From Ophioceras dolichostomum (Eukaryota; Ascomycota; Sordariomycetes; Magnaporthales; Ophioceraceae), in assembly GCA_003049485.1 (NCBI GenBank), contig PYST01000127.1, positions 4,941-68,940 of the forward strand: 64,000 nucleotides of DNA, given 5' to 3'. A model generated the notes under the pieces. The model did not search any database. It worked only from the letters and a program-made list of their open reading frames with translations, and was not told where the DNA came from. Shown here piece by piece: positions 43,679 to 56,616 of this stretch. Positions within the stretch are counted from its first letter, which is position 1, and every line of letters begins with the position of its first letter. The position numbers and the translations under genes are program-made.

Positions 43679-45366
43679 TATTTTGCATTGTAACCACCTA
43701 CCAACGTACCTACGCCTTGGCAGGACAGGTAGCACCGGTTAGGTGTCCAGGTCCCGCAATGGCTCGTAGGCAGGCCTCACCGCAACGTCATCAAAATGCG
43801 AAGTGACTGCAGACCTCACACAACGGGAGCAGCGAAATGGAACGAGAGATTAAAGTCGCCAGCCATACGATCACAAACTTCTACAGAGATGATCCGGCTG
43901 GGACCTTTCTATATACAATAAATGTTTGCTTGTTCCCCTACGACGTCTCGTGAGCTGCAAAGGTTCTCTGTTGAAGAGTCGAGGTCCGCGAGGGTTATAG
44001 GACGTACAACATGTAGTCACCTATTCCACCTATCCCCTAGCGGCAGCCCAACCACAAACCCCCCGAACGTCGTCCAGGCGAAGAAGCGGCAACAACGGAA
44101 CAAATACAGAGGGACCATGTGCGTGCTCAGAACACCCAAGAGTTGGACTTCCACCGCCAGGGAGGAATCCACCAACCAACTCTTTGAGGTAACCCTGTTG
44201 AAGGGAAGGAGCCAAGCAGAGACACATGTGAGAAGACGAAATGCCGCCCAACCCAACCCAGATCCCAGGCCAAACGACAAACAACCGCCCAGGAAACAGT
44301 GAAAACAGAAGGAATAACGGCAGTAAAAAGACAGCCGCTCATGACAAATGAAAAAAATAGGTAATGAACGTGAGGTGCGCCGCCAACCACCACCACCCCT
44401 GCGCCAGCTGCCTGTCCTCCTGTCCTCCCGCCCGCTGCCCACCAATGCATCACCCCTATCCTCGCTATGCATCCATCCCATTCCTTACGCCGCCGCCCCA
44501 TCTGGCCAGCCTTCCACCGCCCACACTGCCTAACACCCAACACCAAAATGCCATGCAAGAAACGAGAGGGGGGGGGGGGTGAGAGAAGAGAAGTGAAGTG
44601 AAGTGAAAGAAGAAAAAACAGATGCTCCGCAAGCGAAACGCCTGGCGCCGGGCTCCGAACTCCGAACTCCGGACACCGGGATAGAAACAACGAGAGGAGA
44701 GGAGCTCGCTCTCATTTCTTTTCTGCCCTTTTTTTTCTGATTTTTTAATTCGATTTTTTTTCATTTTTTAGCCGATATCTTCCTTCTTGCCTGAGGGTGA
44801 AATGAGAAGAATGCGTGGCATAAATTGTGTGGAAAAGACTGGCATGACATGACGCCGCATTCGGTTGACTGACTGAACTGAACTGAACTGACTAGAGCGA
44901 ATGGGACAAAGTGAGAAAGAAAGAAGAGGGAAAAGGTGCTAGTTAGGAATGAAAAGAGGCACTCGGAGATTTGAAAGATTGGCATGTGAAAAGAGAACTT
45001 GATGGAAATAGAAAAGTCGTGAATGTTGAGATGAGATGAGATGAGATGAGAGGGGAGATGCTTCCATTTTTTTCTATGTTTTGCTCGGCTGTGATGAATT
45101 ATCGAGATCCCAAAACGGCAGAAGAGGGTGTGGAAATCGTGTATGAAGGGGAGGATTACAATGCAGTGCCAAAGAGGAAGAAATAAAGGTCATAAAAAAG
45201 GTCGTGTTCGAAATTATGTCAGAGTTAGAAAACACGAAAGGTTCGGCTTGAAACGTTCAAGCAGCCATCATCAGAAGCAAAGAACGAGGAAGGGTAAAAA
45301 AGAAAGACGAGAGGAAAAGAACACACTGAGAGAGACAGAGGAAGGGAAGGAACAGCGAGATAATGT
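43679..45366. other. convergent intergenic region with simple repeats
   Basis: A run of 12 G lies at 44568-44579. TGAACTGAACTGAACTGACT-type repeats lie near 44872-44893 and a GAGAT repeat near 45026-45050. No gene is seen; both flanking genes end here. Confidence 0.5.
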
Positions 45367-48318
45367 TCAGAACGGCGGCCTCGACTGCGACGGCGGCTGC
45401 TGCGGCGGCGGCATGCCCATCATCTCCTCCTCGGTGGGAGGCGAGCCGGGCTCCTGCTGCTGCTGCTGCTGGGAGGAGCTAGATTGGAACAGCAGCGGCT
45501 GGTGACGCGGCTGCAGCACGTTGTTGGTCATGAGGCCAAGGCGGCTGTGGTTGGGGAACAGCGAAGAAGAACCTGCGCCCGAACCGCCGCCACCGAAGGC
45601 GTACAATCCTCCATCGTCGTCGCCGTCGTCGTCAGTGTCGATGTCGACGGCGTGGGCGGAGGTGGTGAGCGAGGTAAAGGCTGCTGGTACTGGCGCTGGT
45701 GGTGGTGATACTGGCGCCTGCGTCTGTATCTGTGTCTGCGGTGGAAAGTAGGCGTAGTTGTGGTTGGGCGGGTAGATGACCGGGTGGGTGGCGGCGGGGC
45801 GGGGAGGACCCATGAGGGCCAACCAGGCGGCGTTGGGGGCAGGACGGCGGTGAGCGCACTCTTCCTGGACGATGGGAAGCCTGATGTCGGAGTGGCGTCT
45901 GCCGATGATCCTGCTTTGGATGCGGTAGTCGTTGAGGAAGCAGGCTTCGCAGAAGAAGCGGGCACGGGGAACTGTTGTAGTAGGTTTGGCGGGGGTGGCG
46001 GGTTTGGTTTTTGATGTGTCAGTACAGGTGAGTACGAATATTATTTAGAGGCAGAGGGGCAGGGGAAATAGGATGGACGAGGAACACCTACTATCGGCCT
46101 CAGAAATCTCCTCGTACTCGACGTGCTCCTCGATCGAGGTCTGGCTCCAGGCATCGGACCCAGAACGGGAAGAGCGGCTAGACTCAGACTCAGAGCCGGA
46201 AGAGGAGCCGCTTCGGGAGCGACAAGAGCGACGAGAGCGGCGAGAGCGACAAGAGCTACTGCTGCCGCCGTTCTCGTCTTCCTCCCCCTCGTCATCGGTG
46301 AAGTACACCAGCGGCGGGTACGCCTTGTTCGGCCGACAGGGGTACTCCTCCAGGCCCAGCGCCGTCTCGTCGCCGGCGTCCTCGGTCGTGTCCATCGGCA
46401 GGCCGAACATCTCCTCGATGTATTCCCAGCGGCGCGTCGCGAAGCCGTCGAACACGGCGTGGCGGGGCGGGAAGGTCACCGTGGCGGCGGCGGGGGAAGA
46501 GGAGGAGTCGCTGGGGTTGACCGTGTTGACCGTGTTGTGCGCGACCACCCGGAAGTGCACGCGGCCGAGGACCAGCCGCTGCAGGCGAGGGAAGTTGATG
46601 ACGTAGCTGTCCGCGATGTTCCGCATCTTGGTGGCGTACGCCATGCCTTTGGGGCTGGACCACGTCCACGGCGGAGGGATGGGCGGGTTGGCTCGTGAGC
46701 CCCCTGTAGTCGCCCTGCCGTTGGGAGACTTGGTGAAGATGGTGTAGCGGCGTTGCAGCTTGCTCCTTCTGGACGGTTGCCTGGCTTGACTAACGGGCAC
46801 GCCGACGGCCATGGCCCGCTCCCAGTTTATGCCCATGCGGGAGTCGTCCGGGTGGATGTAGAGGCGCTCCAGCAAGGGCAGGCCGGGCCCGAGATGAGCG
46901 AGGACCTTGCGGTGGTCGATGGGCCATGTCGTCGACGGTGGACTCATGAGGAAGGAAGCGCCGGCCGACGGCCGCCCGACATTGGCGTTCGACAGGCGGC
47001 GCACCGAGATGTGCAGCTCCTTGAGGCTGTGGATTTGGCCGATTAGCGCGAGCGAAGCCTCTGGGATCTCGGTCCCGGTGAACGTGATGGAGAGCTTGGT
47101 GAGTGACTTGAAGCCCTGGATAAGGGTCGGGAGCAAGTAGTTCTTGGCGACCCCTGGATCGATAGATCCGGTGCAACAGAAGCCCGTGATCTGGGGGTTG
47201 TACGACAGGGAGCCAACCAGGTCCTGGGTACGGCGGTCCGCGAAGGCCATGATGGGCTGGCTGTGCCAGATGACGGTCTGAAGGGTGTTGATGCGGCCGC
47301 GTTCGACCAGCGCCAGGCGAGCAGCAGTGTTCTGGACGTCGAAGACCAGGGTACGCAGGCGGATCGAGGTGCCTCGAAATAGGCTGCGCATGAAGGCGAG
47401 GCCGAATTGGGTTGCCTTGTTGACGAAGAGCACCTCGAGGTTTGGCATCTCGGGCAGCCGCTGGAAGGTGTCGACGCACCCGAAGAGGGGGTGTGCGTCT
47501 ACGTTGGTCAACCGCAGCGAGCGGAGATGCGGGGCGCCAAGGTAGAGAAGATCGACCACGAAGTCGGTGATGTCCCAGCTGTGGACGGCGTGGTCGTACC
47601 GCGTGCGCACCATGTCGACCTCCAGTGTCTCAAGCGCAGTCTTCCAAGGCGGCCACCAGGCCCAGCTGGGGATGCGCAAGGGGCGTGGGTAGTTCCCCAG
47701 GTCGGTGAGCGAGGAGCGGAGGTACAGGTGGCGGACCCGCGAGGAGAGGATGCGGTCCAACAAGTGCTGCTGCATCTCCCAGGCGCGAATGCCCGAGTCG
47801 AAGTGCCTCAGGTTGGGCAGGTTGGGCAGCTTGTCGTGCCGCAGGAGGAGGGCCACCTGGGCCAAGATGATGTCCCAGCGCTCGCGGACGTCCTCGATCT
47901 CTTCGAGGGGGACGATGAGCCCGTGCTGGCGGCGCGGGTCGAAGTTGACCATGGCGAGCTTGAGCTGGCGCACGCAGACCCCGATCGACGGCGCCGAGTT
48001 GTAGCCGTGGGTCTCCCGCTCCGCGGCTTCGTGGAGGAGGTGACTGAGCAGCGGGTTGGACTGGCCGCTGAGGTCGAGCCGAAGCGTGCGGAACTGGCAG
48101 GACCGCGCCAGCTGGCGGCAGTCCGAGTTGACCAGTGCCAGGGAGGCCAGCGTCTGGGGGTCATCCTTGAGGTAGCTTGTTATCTCTCGGAGCACCCCCG
48201 GTGGCATCTTGGTGAAGAGCCAGCTGTTTGTTGCCGAGATCTGGTGGCCCTGCATGGCTTGGGCGAAGGTGATGGGTCCATCAGTCCCGTCAAGCGCGGG
48301 GCCCCTGAAGTAAGACAT
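45367..48318 (-). CDS. F-box domain protein
   Basis: Two exons on the minus strand: 48318-46092 and 45971-45367 (943 residues), with donor GTAGGT and acceptor CAACAG. The F-box lies near residues 35-80: FTKMPPGVLREITSYLKD, then LASLALVNSDCRQLARSC. F-box proteins bring substrates to SCF ubiquitin ligases through Skp1. The middle (100-560) has spaced Leu-rich segments such as HLRSLRLTNVDAH, LTKLSITFTG and LKELHISVRR, like irregular leucine-rich repeats. Residues about 690-740 are Ser/Arg/Glu-rich. The second exon opens with RFFCEACFLNDYRIQSR and VQEECAHRR, a conserved-looking short Cys/His segment, then a low-complexity tail with a Gln run. The frame stays open to an earlier Met at 48420, but those 34 residues look like translated leader. 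Substrate unknown. Confidence 0.85.
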
Positions 48319-51300
48319 GTTGGGCAGGGGAATTGGCCAAGGCAAAGCAAAGATGGGAGAAAGGGGCGAGAGCAATGCAGGATAGGAAAGCAAGCAAAAA
48401 AGGCTTAAAAGGAGTACCAAAGGATCAAGAGACGCAAGTGGAGAAGACTGAAATAGGATGGGATGGTGGTGAGTGCTATTATAAGTGAAGTTGCATAAGG
48501 GAGGAGGGAGGAGGAGATTTGGGAGACGGATGGGGCATGGCGAGTTGTCTTGTCAGGGGAGTCTCCGACCTCTCAAGCTTTCTTATTTCGAGTTCATCAA
48601 GAAGGGGATCCTGTCTTATTTATCTTCGCTTACTCCCAAGGAGGGGCAGGACGGAGGTGGGCACAAAGATCTTACAAGGCACATTGAGAGAACAAAACAC
48701 GCCGAAGCGAAGCACGAAGGAGGAGGAGCAGCGACAAAGGGGGAAGGCCATCTCTGTGCGTCGATCTTCTCGCCCATGCCATCCTGCCTCCGATCTTACA
48801 TCTATTTTGTCCTTCCTGGCCTTGTGACCTCGCACCTGCTTCATGCCGTGGGAAGCCGCTTGCCAAGGTGCCACGAAGGGTGAAGAGGGGCTGCCCCCCC
48901 GAGCGAAGCAAACATCACCAAGTATCGTGGACAGTCACGGAACGAAGAGGTTGTGTCAAGGTTTACCTACCCCCTGGATGCCTGACGCACAAAGTGACGA
49001 GGCAACCACGCTAGTGGTCGGTTCATCCCGGGCGGATTGCTTTCTCTGGGTAGACCGGAGGAGTTTTCTCAGTCCCCAAGAGCAAACGGGGATGGAGGAC
49101 GGACACCGACAGTAGAGCTGGTGGTGGGTGTGGATACACAAGAAACAGCAAACACAAATACAAAGGCCCTGGGCCTACGCAGAGCGCGGCAGTGGAGGTG
49201 AATACAGGAGTTTATTTTCGTCGGTTCACTGGGGACACGAAAAGAAAAGGAAAGGAAACGAGAGGCCCAGAGACGAGATGCATGGTGCCGTCTGCATGGG
49301 GCGACTGAAAAGAGAACTGGGGGCGAGGAGAAGAGAAGGATGGGGTCAGAGATCTGTGGGTAAGAGGAAGCAAGCAAGAAAAGCACCCGAAAGTGCACTC
49401 TTGCGGATGGGTAGTGTATGCACGAGAGAAGATGATCGGATTGGGCAGAAGCACTGAGAGCTGGATGTGGTTCGTTGCTAGCCTGGCCTGGCCTCACCCT
49501 GGCTGTGCTAGTAGTGACTGCTTCCATTTTCTTCTGCCTGTACGATGGAACGGGGATGGATGAACCTAAGCTTGTGCTTTCTTAGCACGCTTAACCTCTC
49601 CGTCCCGTCCCCTCTGCTTCCATTGTTCCATCTGTTCCCTCTGCCTCATATGTCATCGTGGCGCCCTCGTATCTTCTTGAAAGGTTGGATACCGGCACGC
49701 AGGCGGACACCCAGTAGGAGGAGAAATTATCTCGTGGAAGTGCCTTTGCGGGGTGGACAATATGTTTGTACCTCCTGCCCGTTCCCCTAGTTCTCTCACC
49801 GGTTCGAAGGAGGAGAGAGAGGAGCACAACCAGACCGCTTCTTGGTGAGGGTCACTGGAAGGAAAACCCGAAGACCGAATGGAAAGGCGAGAGGAATGGG
49901 AGAGGGAGGGAGGAGAGGGAAAGAGGTGCTAGCTGCTGGCTGCGAGAGAGCACAGGACGGAAGGCTGCGTGCGCCCCATTCTCGGGTGGCCGTGGACAGG
50001 CCGCAGGAAAGAGCATGGCGACGGTAAGAAATGTCAACACGGGCTTGGTGCTGCCGATTGCCAGTCCTTATTCGGGATCAGACATGAGAGAAGGAGAAGG
50101 AGAAGGAGAAGGATAGGGAGGAAGGATGGGGCACGAGCGAGGGGGGAACAAGCTACAGTGCGAGTATGTAGTACATCAACTTGACGACTGACCAAGTATA
50201 CCCAGTGAGAAGGAGGCCATGGGAGTACGGAGCCACTACATCTCAGTGATTTCAGTTCGCAGAAAGGGGAGGGGGCAAAAGAAGAAAAAGAGCACTTTCG
50301 AGGAGCAAGCACCCGTCTTTAGCGCGTTTCCATGATGTGAGTACCCAGCCAGTTAGCCTTGTTGGAGTATTGCTGTCGTCCGTCGTGTTTGATGGCCAAT
50401 CAGAAACAGCGAGACAGGTGATGACGGTCAGAGTTAGCGAGGGCCAAATCTGATGATGTGCTTGCGAAGCCAGAGGCCCGGGGATGTGGTTGTGATGGAC
50501 GGGGATTGTTCCGGGGGGTGGGGGAGGGGCAAACTGGTTGCCTTCCTCGGTGCCTCCGGTAGATAGGTAGGTAGGTACTTTGTACGGAGTACATGTATGT
50601 ACATGTAGCACTTGCCTAGGACTCCAGTCCCGTGAACGTCCTGTTCAGTCCGGACCTTACCCGACCCTAGTGGAACAGGGGTGCCAACGATAACAACTGT
50701 GCTGCTATTTGCGTCTAGTGTCTGGGCAGGGTTGAGCACAAAGTGATCAGTCAACTGGACTGATATGAGTCCGCTCGTCGTGCTCGTTGTGGCCTATCAT
50801 GAAGGAGGAGATGGGGAAGAAAGGCGCCGATATTCCGTCCTGAACTGTAGAAAACGGGGCAGGAGGATTGGACCCAGTTGAGCTGAAGTAACGGCGGAAA
50901 CGGCGGAAAGCGGCAGTCCTGCGCCATCTGTTGGCGGTTTGGCAGTTTGGCCTCGGGGGAGAGAGAGGTCGGTGCACGGTTCTATGTATGGAGTTCGTTT
51001 TGTCGGTGAAGGCTGCAGAAGGGGATGAGAGCTGACTGTGGAGGGAAGAGGGAGGGGATGGGAGAGAATGTGATGGTTGCGTTGCTTGTGATAGTGCTTC
51101 ATGAGTGTCGGGCTGGAACCACAAGAAGAAACCAACACTGGTCGGCCGTGCCGTGTCCAACCCTGAGAACAGTCGGCACGCCTCCGGAATGCTGCCGCCG
51201 GGGCGAAGCGAAGTCAATTAAAGTACAAAAAAAGGGGGATGACTGGAGAAGGTCTGGAAATGAGGACGAGAAGCAGAGCATGACGAGACCATAATTACTA

Positions 51301-52490
51301 CACCAGCAACCGTAGCCCCCAATAAGGAGTAGCATGGAGCAAACAGGGAACAACCACAGCTCAACGCGTCGACCAGACAGACCTTGCGAGAACGAGGACC
51401 CGTTCCTATTGGACCGAATCGAAACCAACATCCTCTCAGTGTGGTTCCATGAGACATATATAGGCTTGATCACTCCAGAGACTCCTAAGAGAGATGATTG
51501 ACCGAAGTCTCCGGGCCACGGAAGGGCCACGCCGGTCCCAGACCTGTCTGTTCTGACTTTCCTGCACACTTTCAGTCAATTTTGTTCTTTCCATGCTAGC
51601 TCCGTATGCCATCCGAAGGTATTCATGCTGAAAAATGGAAATGCCACAGCAGCATTGCCCAGGTGCGAGACAGAGAGAAGATCAACATTTGAGAGGTGGA
51701 ACCATTCCCGCGTGTGGCCAACTGATGCACACTGATGCACACTACCTACCACTGCTGTAACTCTGCGTCTGCCACCGCTGATTTGACTCCGGCTGCTGGG
51801 TCCACTGCCCAATTTTGAGGGGGAGGGGTACAAGCTTGACGGACCGGGGGACTTTTGCGCTTCACTTCTGGGCAGCGTGGCAGCTGGGGGACCCAGCCAG
51901 CTAACACCCGTCAGTTCAGTGTCACTGTGCCAGCGCTGATTGCACAATCCCTGAACCTTGCTTGCTGGTCGGGTGCTGCCACCAGTCCTGCCAGGCACGC
52001 AAGCACTCAGCCCAACCGAGCCAAGAAACAAACAAGCCTTTCCCCTGTCCAACTGTTATACAATGTCCCTCCGTTTCTTTTGATTGTCTTGCCCTAGCTC
52101 TCGTTCGCAGATGGATTTGCAGTCGGCTACGATTTGTGGGTGCAAGGAACAGACCATCCGACATGACGAACCGCATGCTTCCTCCTCTTTCTCTTTCCGC
52201 CTGCTGGTCTGATACCCCCCGTACCTGTCGCTGTTGGATTGGGGAGTGATCGACAGGCGCTTGGCTTGGCCCTGTCGGCTTCTTCCCGCGATGCGACGAG
52301 CTGATAAAAAAAAGGTTGAAGACTAACAGCATCAATAATCCAAATCCCAGAACATCCCCAAGGCATCCCAGCATCCAAGACGCCCACGCCGGCGGTAAGC
52401 ATTCAGTTTCACCTTTTTCAGGATAGAAACTCGTCATTATCAGTCGTCAGCCAGTTTGAGTCGGGATTCATAACCGAAAGAGAACAAGAA

Positions 52491-52541
52491 GGGGGGGGGG
52501 NNNNNNNNNNNNNNNNNNNNNNNGGGGGGGGGGGGGGGGGG
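52491..52541. other. assembly gap flanked by poly-G
   Basis: 10 G (52491-52500), 23 N (52501-52523), then 18 G (52524-52541). Same pattern as the gap at 14137. Confidence 0.9.
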
Positions 52542-55500
52542 AGACAAGGGCCGATGAGGAGGTGATTTTCTCATGTCGGCCGTATTGGATGCTGCGCCCG
52601 GCGAGCACTTCTGGATACGCCCCTGCGGTCCTTGCGGTATGAGAGAGGCGAAGACAGTAGACCTCCAAAAGACACGCAGCATGCGAGCGAGAAGTGAGCG
52701 TGCCCGGAAGAAGGAGAGTCTGAGAACCGACTTATCAGCACCATACTACAGTACAGAATGCAGACATTGATACATCCACTTGATATTGCACCATCCATTC
52801 CTTCACTGCCCGCCCTGCCGCTTCTGACCGTCACTTCGGCTCCCTCTTCGGCTGCTCGGCATCCTCCCTTTGACTGGACTGTCGTAGATACCCCCCGTTG
52901 CCCCCAACAAGTTCACGCATGAGGACGGAGCAACGTAGAGAGGGCGAAGACCGACAGAGACGGACAGGGAGACAGAGCTCAGAGTTGAGATATGACGAGG
53001 CAACGGGCGGGCGACTTTTCCGTCTTTCGCCTCTACGGGCGATAGAAACGTGAGCAAGACAAGACCGAACTACCTGACCAGGGACCGTCAACCACACATC
53101 CTCGGCGCGCGGAAAGTTGCATTGCGCATACGGCAAAGTGACAGAGACAGAGAGAGAGACACAAAGAGAAAAAAAGGAAAAAACAAGAAGACCACCACAG
53201 CATTCTCCTCCATTCATCTCCTCTATCCAACAACGGAGGGGTCGACGCGTTCCAGAACGGTGAAAGATAGGCCCTCTGCATGCTGACAGGTCGCTGACAC
53301 CACACGGACCATGTTCGATTTCGAGTTGCTTCCACGTCGTCCGCACAAAAAGATATGGGCAGAAAAAAAAAAAGAAAAAAAAAAGGAATACCTATTAGGG
53401 AAAGACCTGGTGGGATAGAACATTCGACGGACGGCAGACGCTCGTCATTTCGGCATAACGGATAACTTCATTGTTCACACCGATTCACGCAGCACACGAA
53501 GAAGAACAGCGGCAAGGAGACGAGCAAGAGACGAGCAATAAAGACGAGAAAAGCCTTACGCTGCTTTCAGAAGACGAAAAATTCATTTGCCGCGACGCAC
53601 TCTAGGTACCGAGCATACCGTGCACCCTCTGACCATCTATCGACGGAATACTGAGTAGAAGACGGGGAATACCTGCTGCAAACCTGCCCACCCTGTTGAG
53701 TTGCTTCCAAATAATATTGCTATCCAGGACGTACCTATTCCTCCTGGGCTGGACGCCCTGCCTGCACACACACAGACCTCCGACTTGTGAAGTCGACAGT
53801 CGTCCTCCTTTTCAAGTTTTCAGACTCCTACCCTCCTCCCTCTTCCGTCCTTCGACACGACCCTGTCTGCCAGCGTGTTCGTTCTGGCCCCCCGCCAGTC
53901 TGGCCAAGTCGCAGGTCGCCATCCATCGCACATCCAGCCAGCCAGCAAGCCAGTCATTGAGCTCTCCATTCCCACCCTCCACCCTCCACCGTCCCCTTCC
54001 ACCGGCAGCCTAACCGCCCTGTACATATTTTGTACATACAGCTCATGCCGACACCTGGCTGCGACTTCACTTTCGCGCATGCCTGGTACCCAACACACAC
54101 CTCTTCTACCGGCCTCCGAAGCAGCGTGTGTGCCTGACGGGATTGTACGGGCCGGTTGGTTCTGGACTTCTGTGCCTGCTCGATGCTGCTGCTTGCTGGG
54201 ACCAGCCGACCTGCAAGTCGGTCGGACTTGGAGGGGGCGTGGGCCACACGAGCGAACAACAAAAAAAGAAAACACCCTCGTCAACACCCACACTTACCTC
54301 CTTCTCTCCTCCCCCCCTCCTCCCTGTCTAGGCCAGGGCAGGGTCGAATGCTCGCTCGTGCAAAATGCAAACGTGCAGGAGACAGGGGTGGAGGCACCGA
54401 CGAAAAAGTGACAGGAGACAGGATGGGATGGATTCCGCTCGAATGATGCTGATAGAGCCACCAGAGAACCACCAGACAACCGCCGCCGCCACCACCACCA
54501 CCACCACGGCGCCGGCGCGGCCACTCTGCGCCAGACACTACACCCGACTAGGCCAGACCGTACCAGACCAGAACTCGCCAATATTTTGTACTGCAATCGA
54601 CTTCTCCTCGTCTCCTCCGTTTCCTCCGTTCGACTCCTCCACCAACAATCCGCTGCGGTCTCATCCCTCCCCCCCACTAGTCCAGCCGGCTTCCTTTCTT
54701 GTCTCCCATCCAGTATATCGAGGAAACTATGAAGTACCACGGTGCGTACATCTAAGCTGGCATGTACCATGTAGGACATTGCCTATCCATCTCTGTTCGC
54801 ACTCTTCCCTCCTCCTCCTTTCAATCCTCACCCATCTATCCATACCTCGCCTATTCACATACTGCCTGCATGCCACACAAGCACGTACGCGCCCGTGGGC
54901 ACTCTCTTGCTTGCTCCCCTGGCCATTTCAGAGGTGAGAAGTTCAGAGATATTCCCACCCAACCCGATCTCGAAATGGCCATATTACTGTAGGTAGGTAG
55001 GGACATATATTCCGCCTGTCTCGCCTCCTCGTGTCGAACCATGCCATAACCACCTTTTCTCTATCCGTACCCCACCCCCGGTCCTCTCTCCCAAGTTTCG
55101 CGCAGACTTGGTTCCTTGGTTCCTTTGGGCCTTGGACAAGTGAGGTACTAGTCTACCTAGTAGTGGTCAGAGACGCGGAGATACTGTTGACCTGATCATC
55201 CTCGAAGTTCTTCCATATTCGACCCCATCCTCGTCCGAATTGGCCAGAGAAGGGCTCGCGCACGGCAGAATTTCTTGTCGTGCACGGGCCTCCACCACCT
55301 GTTCTTCATCCCCGTTGTCTCCGTCTCCATCTCCGTCTCCATCTCCGTCCGCCCCCCCGTCCGTCCTTTTCCTCGCATTCTGTCGCCACTCCTCTCACAT
55401 TTCCTGTCGTCTGCCCGCTCGCCTGCCCCTCCTCCACAGTCCACTTCGCTGGCGGGTTCGATGCCCCGCTATATTCCCGGAATCATATCCAGTCTGCCAG

Positions 55501-56128
55501 TAACCTCTTGATACCCCCCCTACCTTCCCGGCTGCCGTGCCGTCTCCCTGCCTGTGTTAAGACGTGCGCAAGCCCGCAAACGGGCGTGGCTCTTACTCTA
55601 TTTGTCCCCTGCCTGTCGGCTTAGAGTGGGGGGCTATCTATCTCGTCTTTCCTCTCCCCGTGGCCCTTGTCTTGATCCGTCCGTTTGTCGACCGTCGATC
55701 CCGCTTCTGCCTGGGCCTATCCTGTCACCTTGGCCGGTACATCGAGTCTCTGTACACTATAGTACATACACCCACCTCTCCTACCACCACAATTCCGTTC
55801 CTGATACTCCGGCTCGCCTCGTTTGCCCTTCTGCTTGCTGTTTCTGTGCTGCAGTAAGAATAGGAACCCAGGAACCCTCCAACTCGTCCCGGAACGGAAA
55901 CTCTGACCACCCTCCCTTGGCCGACCTACATATATCCTCTCTCGTTTCCACTCCCGCAGATTCCCACCTACAGCCAGCTTATCCCCTCCCAGGCTCTTCC
56001 TCGTCTCTTTTTTCGGTCTGCCCGCCTGCCTCAGCCTACAGCCTGCGGCCTACGGCCTGTTGCCCACCGTCTGTCTGCCGACCTACCCAACCTTTTTTGA
56101 CACCCATATCCTCATTCTCCCACTTTCT

Positions 56129-56160
56129 CACCACCACCACCACCACCACCACCACCACCG
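56129..56160. repeat. (CAC)n microsatellite
   Basis: About ten CAC/ACC units in a row, followed by CCGCCGCCG. Outside any supported gene. Confidence 0.85.
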
Positions 56161-56616
56161 CCGCCGTCGTCTCCACAATCATCCCGCGCTTTTCCTTTTC
56201 CTTTCCCCGGTGCCGTCGCCGCCGCTGTGGCCCCAGCAGATCTCCTTGCCCTAACGAAACCGGTGAGCCACTCTTGGCAGGCGCTGGTTTCCACACAAGG
56301 ACAAGCGGATACGCTTTGCCCCTTGGCATCGATCAAGTGACCCCCAATTCTCCATATCCTCATCTTCTCCCCCCAATTCGGCATTCCGATCTCTTTCTTC
56401 CGGCTCGAAGCGGACATAATCGTCGACTATTTCAAAAATAAATATAAAAAAAATACACAATTCCCGAAGTTTTTAGAGAGAGTAGGCCGCTCGGAACCAG
56501 AGGAGATCCAAGATCCACCACTTCGCAAAACAACGAGAACGACAAGTCAAGAGCAAGAACCCACCGTAACTGCTGCCGCCATACACTCCTCCTTCTGACA
56601 CAACGACAACGATACC

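Larger units (their letters stand above)
48319..56616. other. 8.3-kb region without a credible gene
   Basis: Both strands were read. Frames are short, low-complexity, and lack conserved motifs or paired splice sites. It contains an N gap with poly-G, (GAAGGA)n at 50092-50114, TGATGCACAC doubled near 51722-51742, and CAC/CCA trinucleotide runs near 54487-54509 and 56130-56158. The C/T-rich right part (53700-56600) may be the extended promoter and leader of the HET gene. Non-coding RNAs cannot be excluded. Confidence 0.4.

Noticed and set aside
47407..48408. 333-residue frame antisense to the F-box gene
   Set aside because: No motifs; the opposite strand has a clear F-box and a supported splice.
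51922..52437. 171-residue minus-strand frame with one hydrophobic segment
   Set aside because: One membrane-like stretch only, no motif, no conserved second half; not enough to call a gene.
55554..56441. 295-residue Ser/Pro/Thr-rich frame
   Set aside because: Includes a (CAC)n run and pyrimidine-biased text; probably the promoter or leader of the HET gene.
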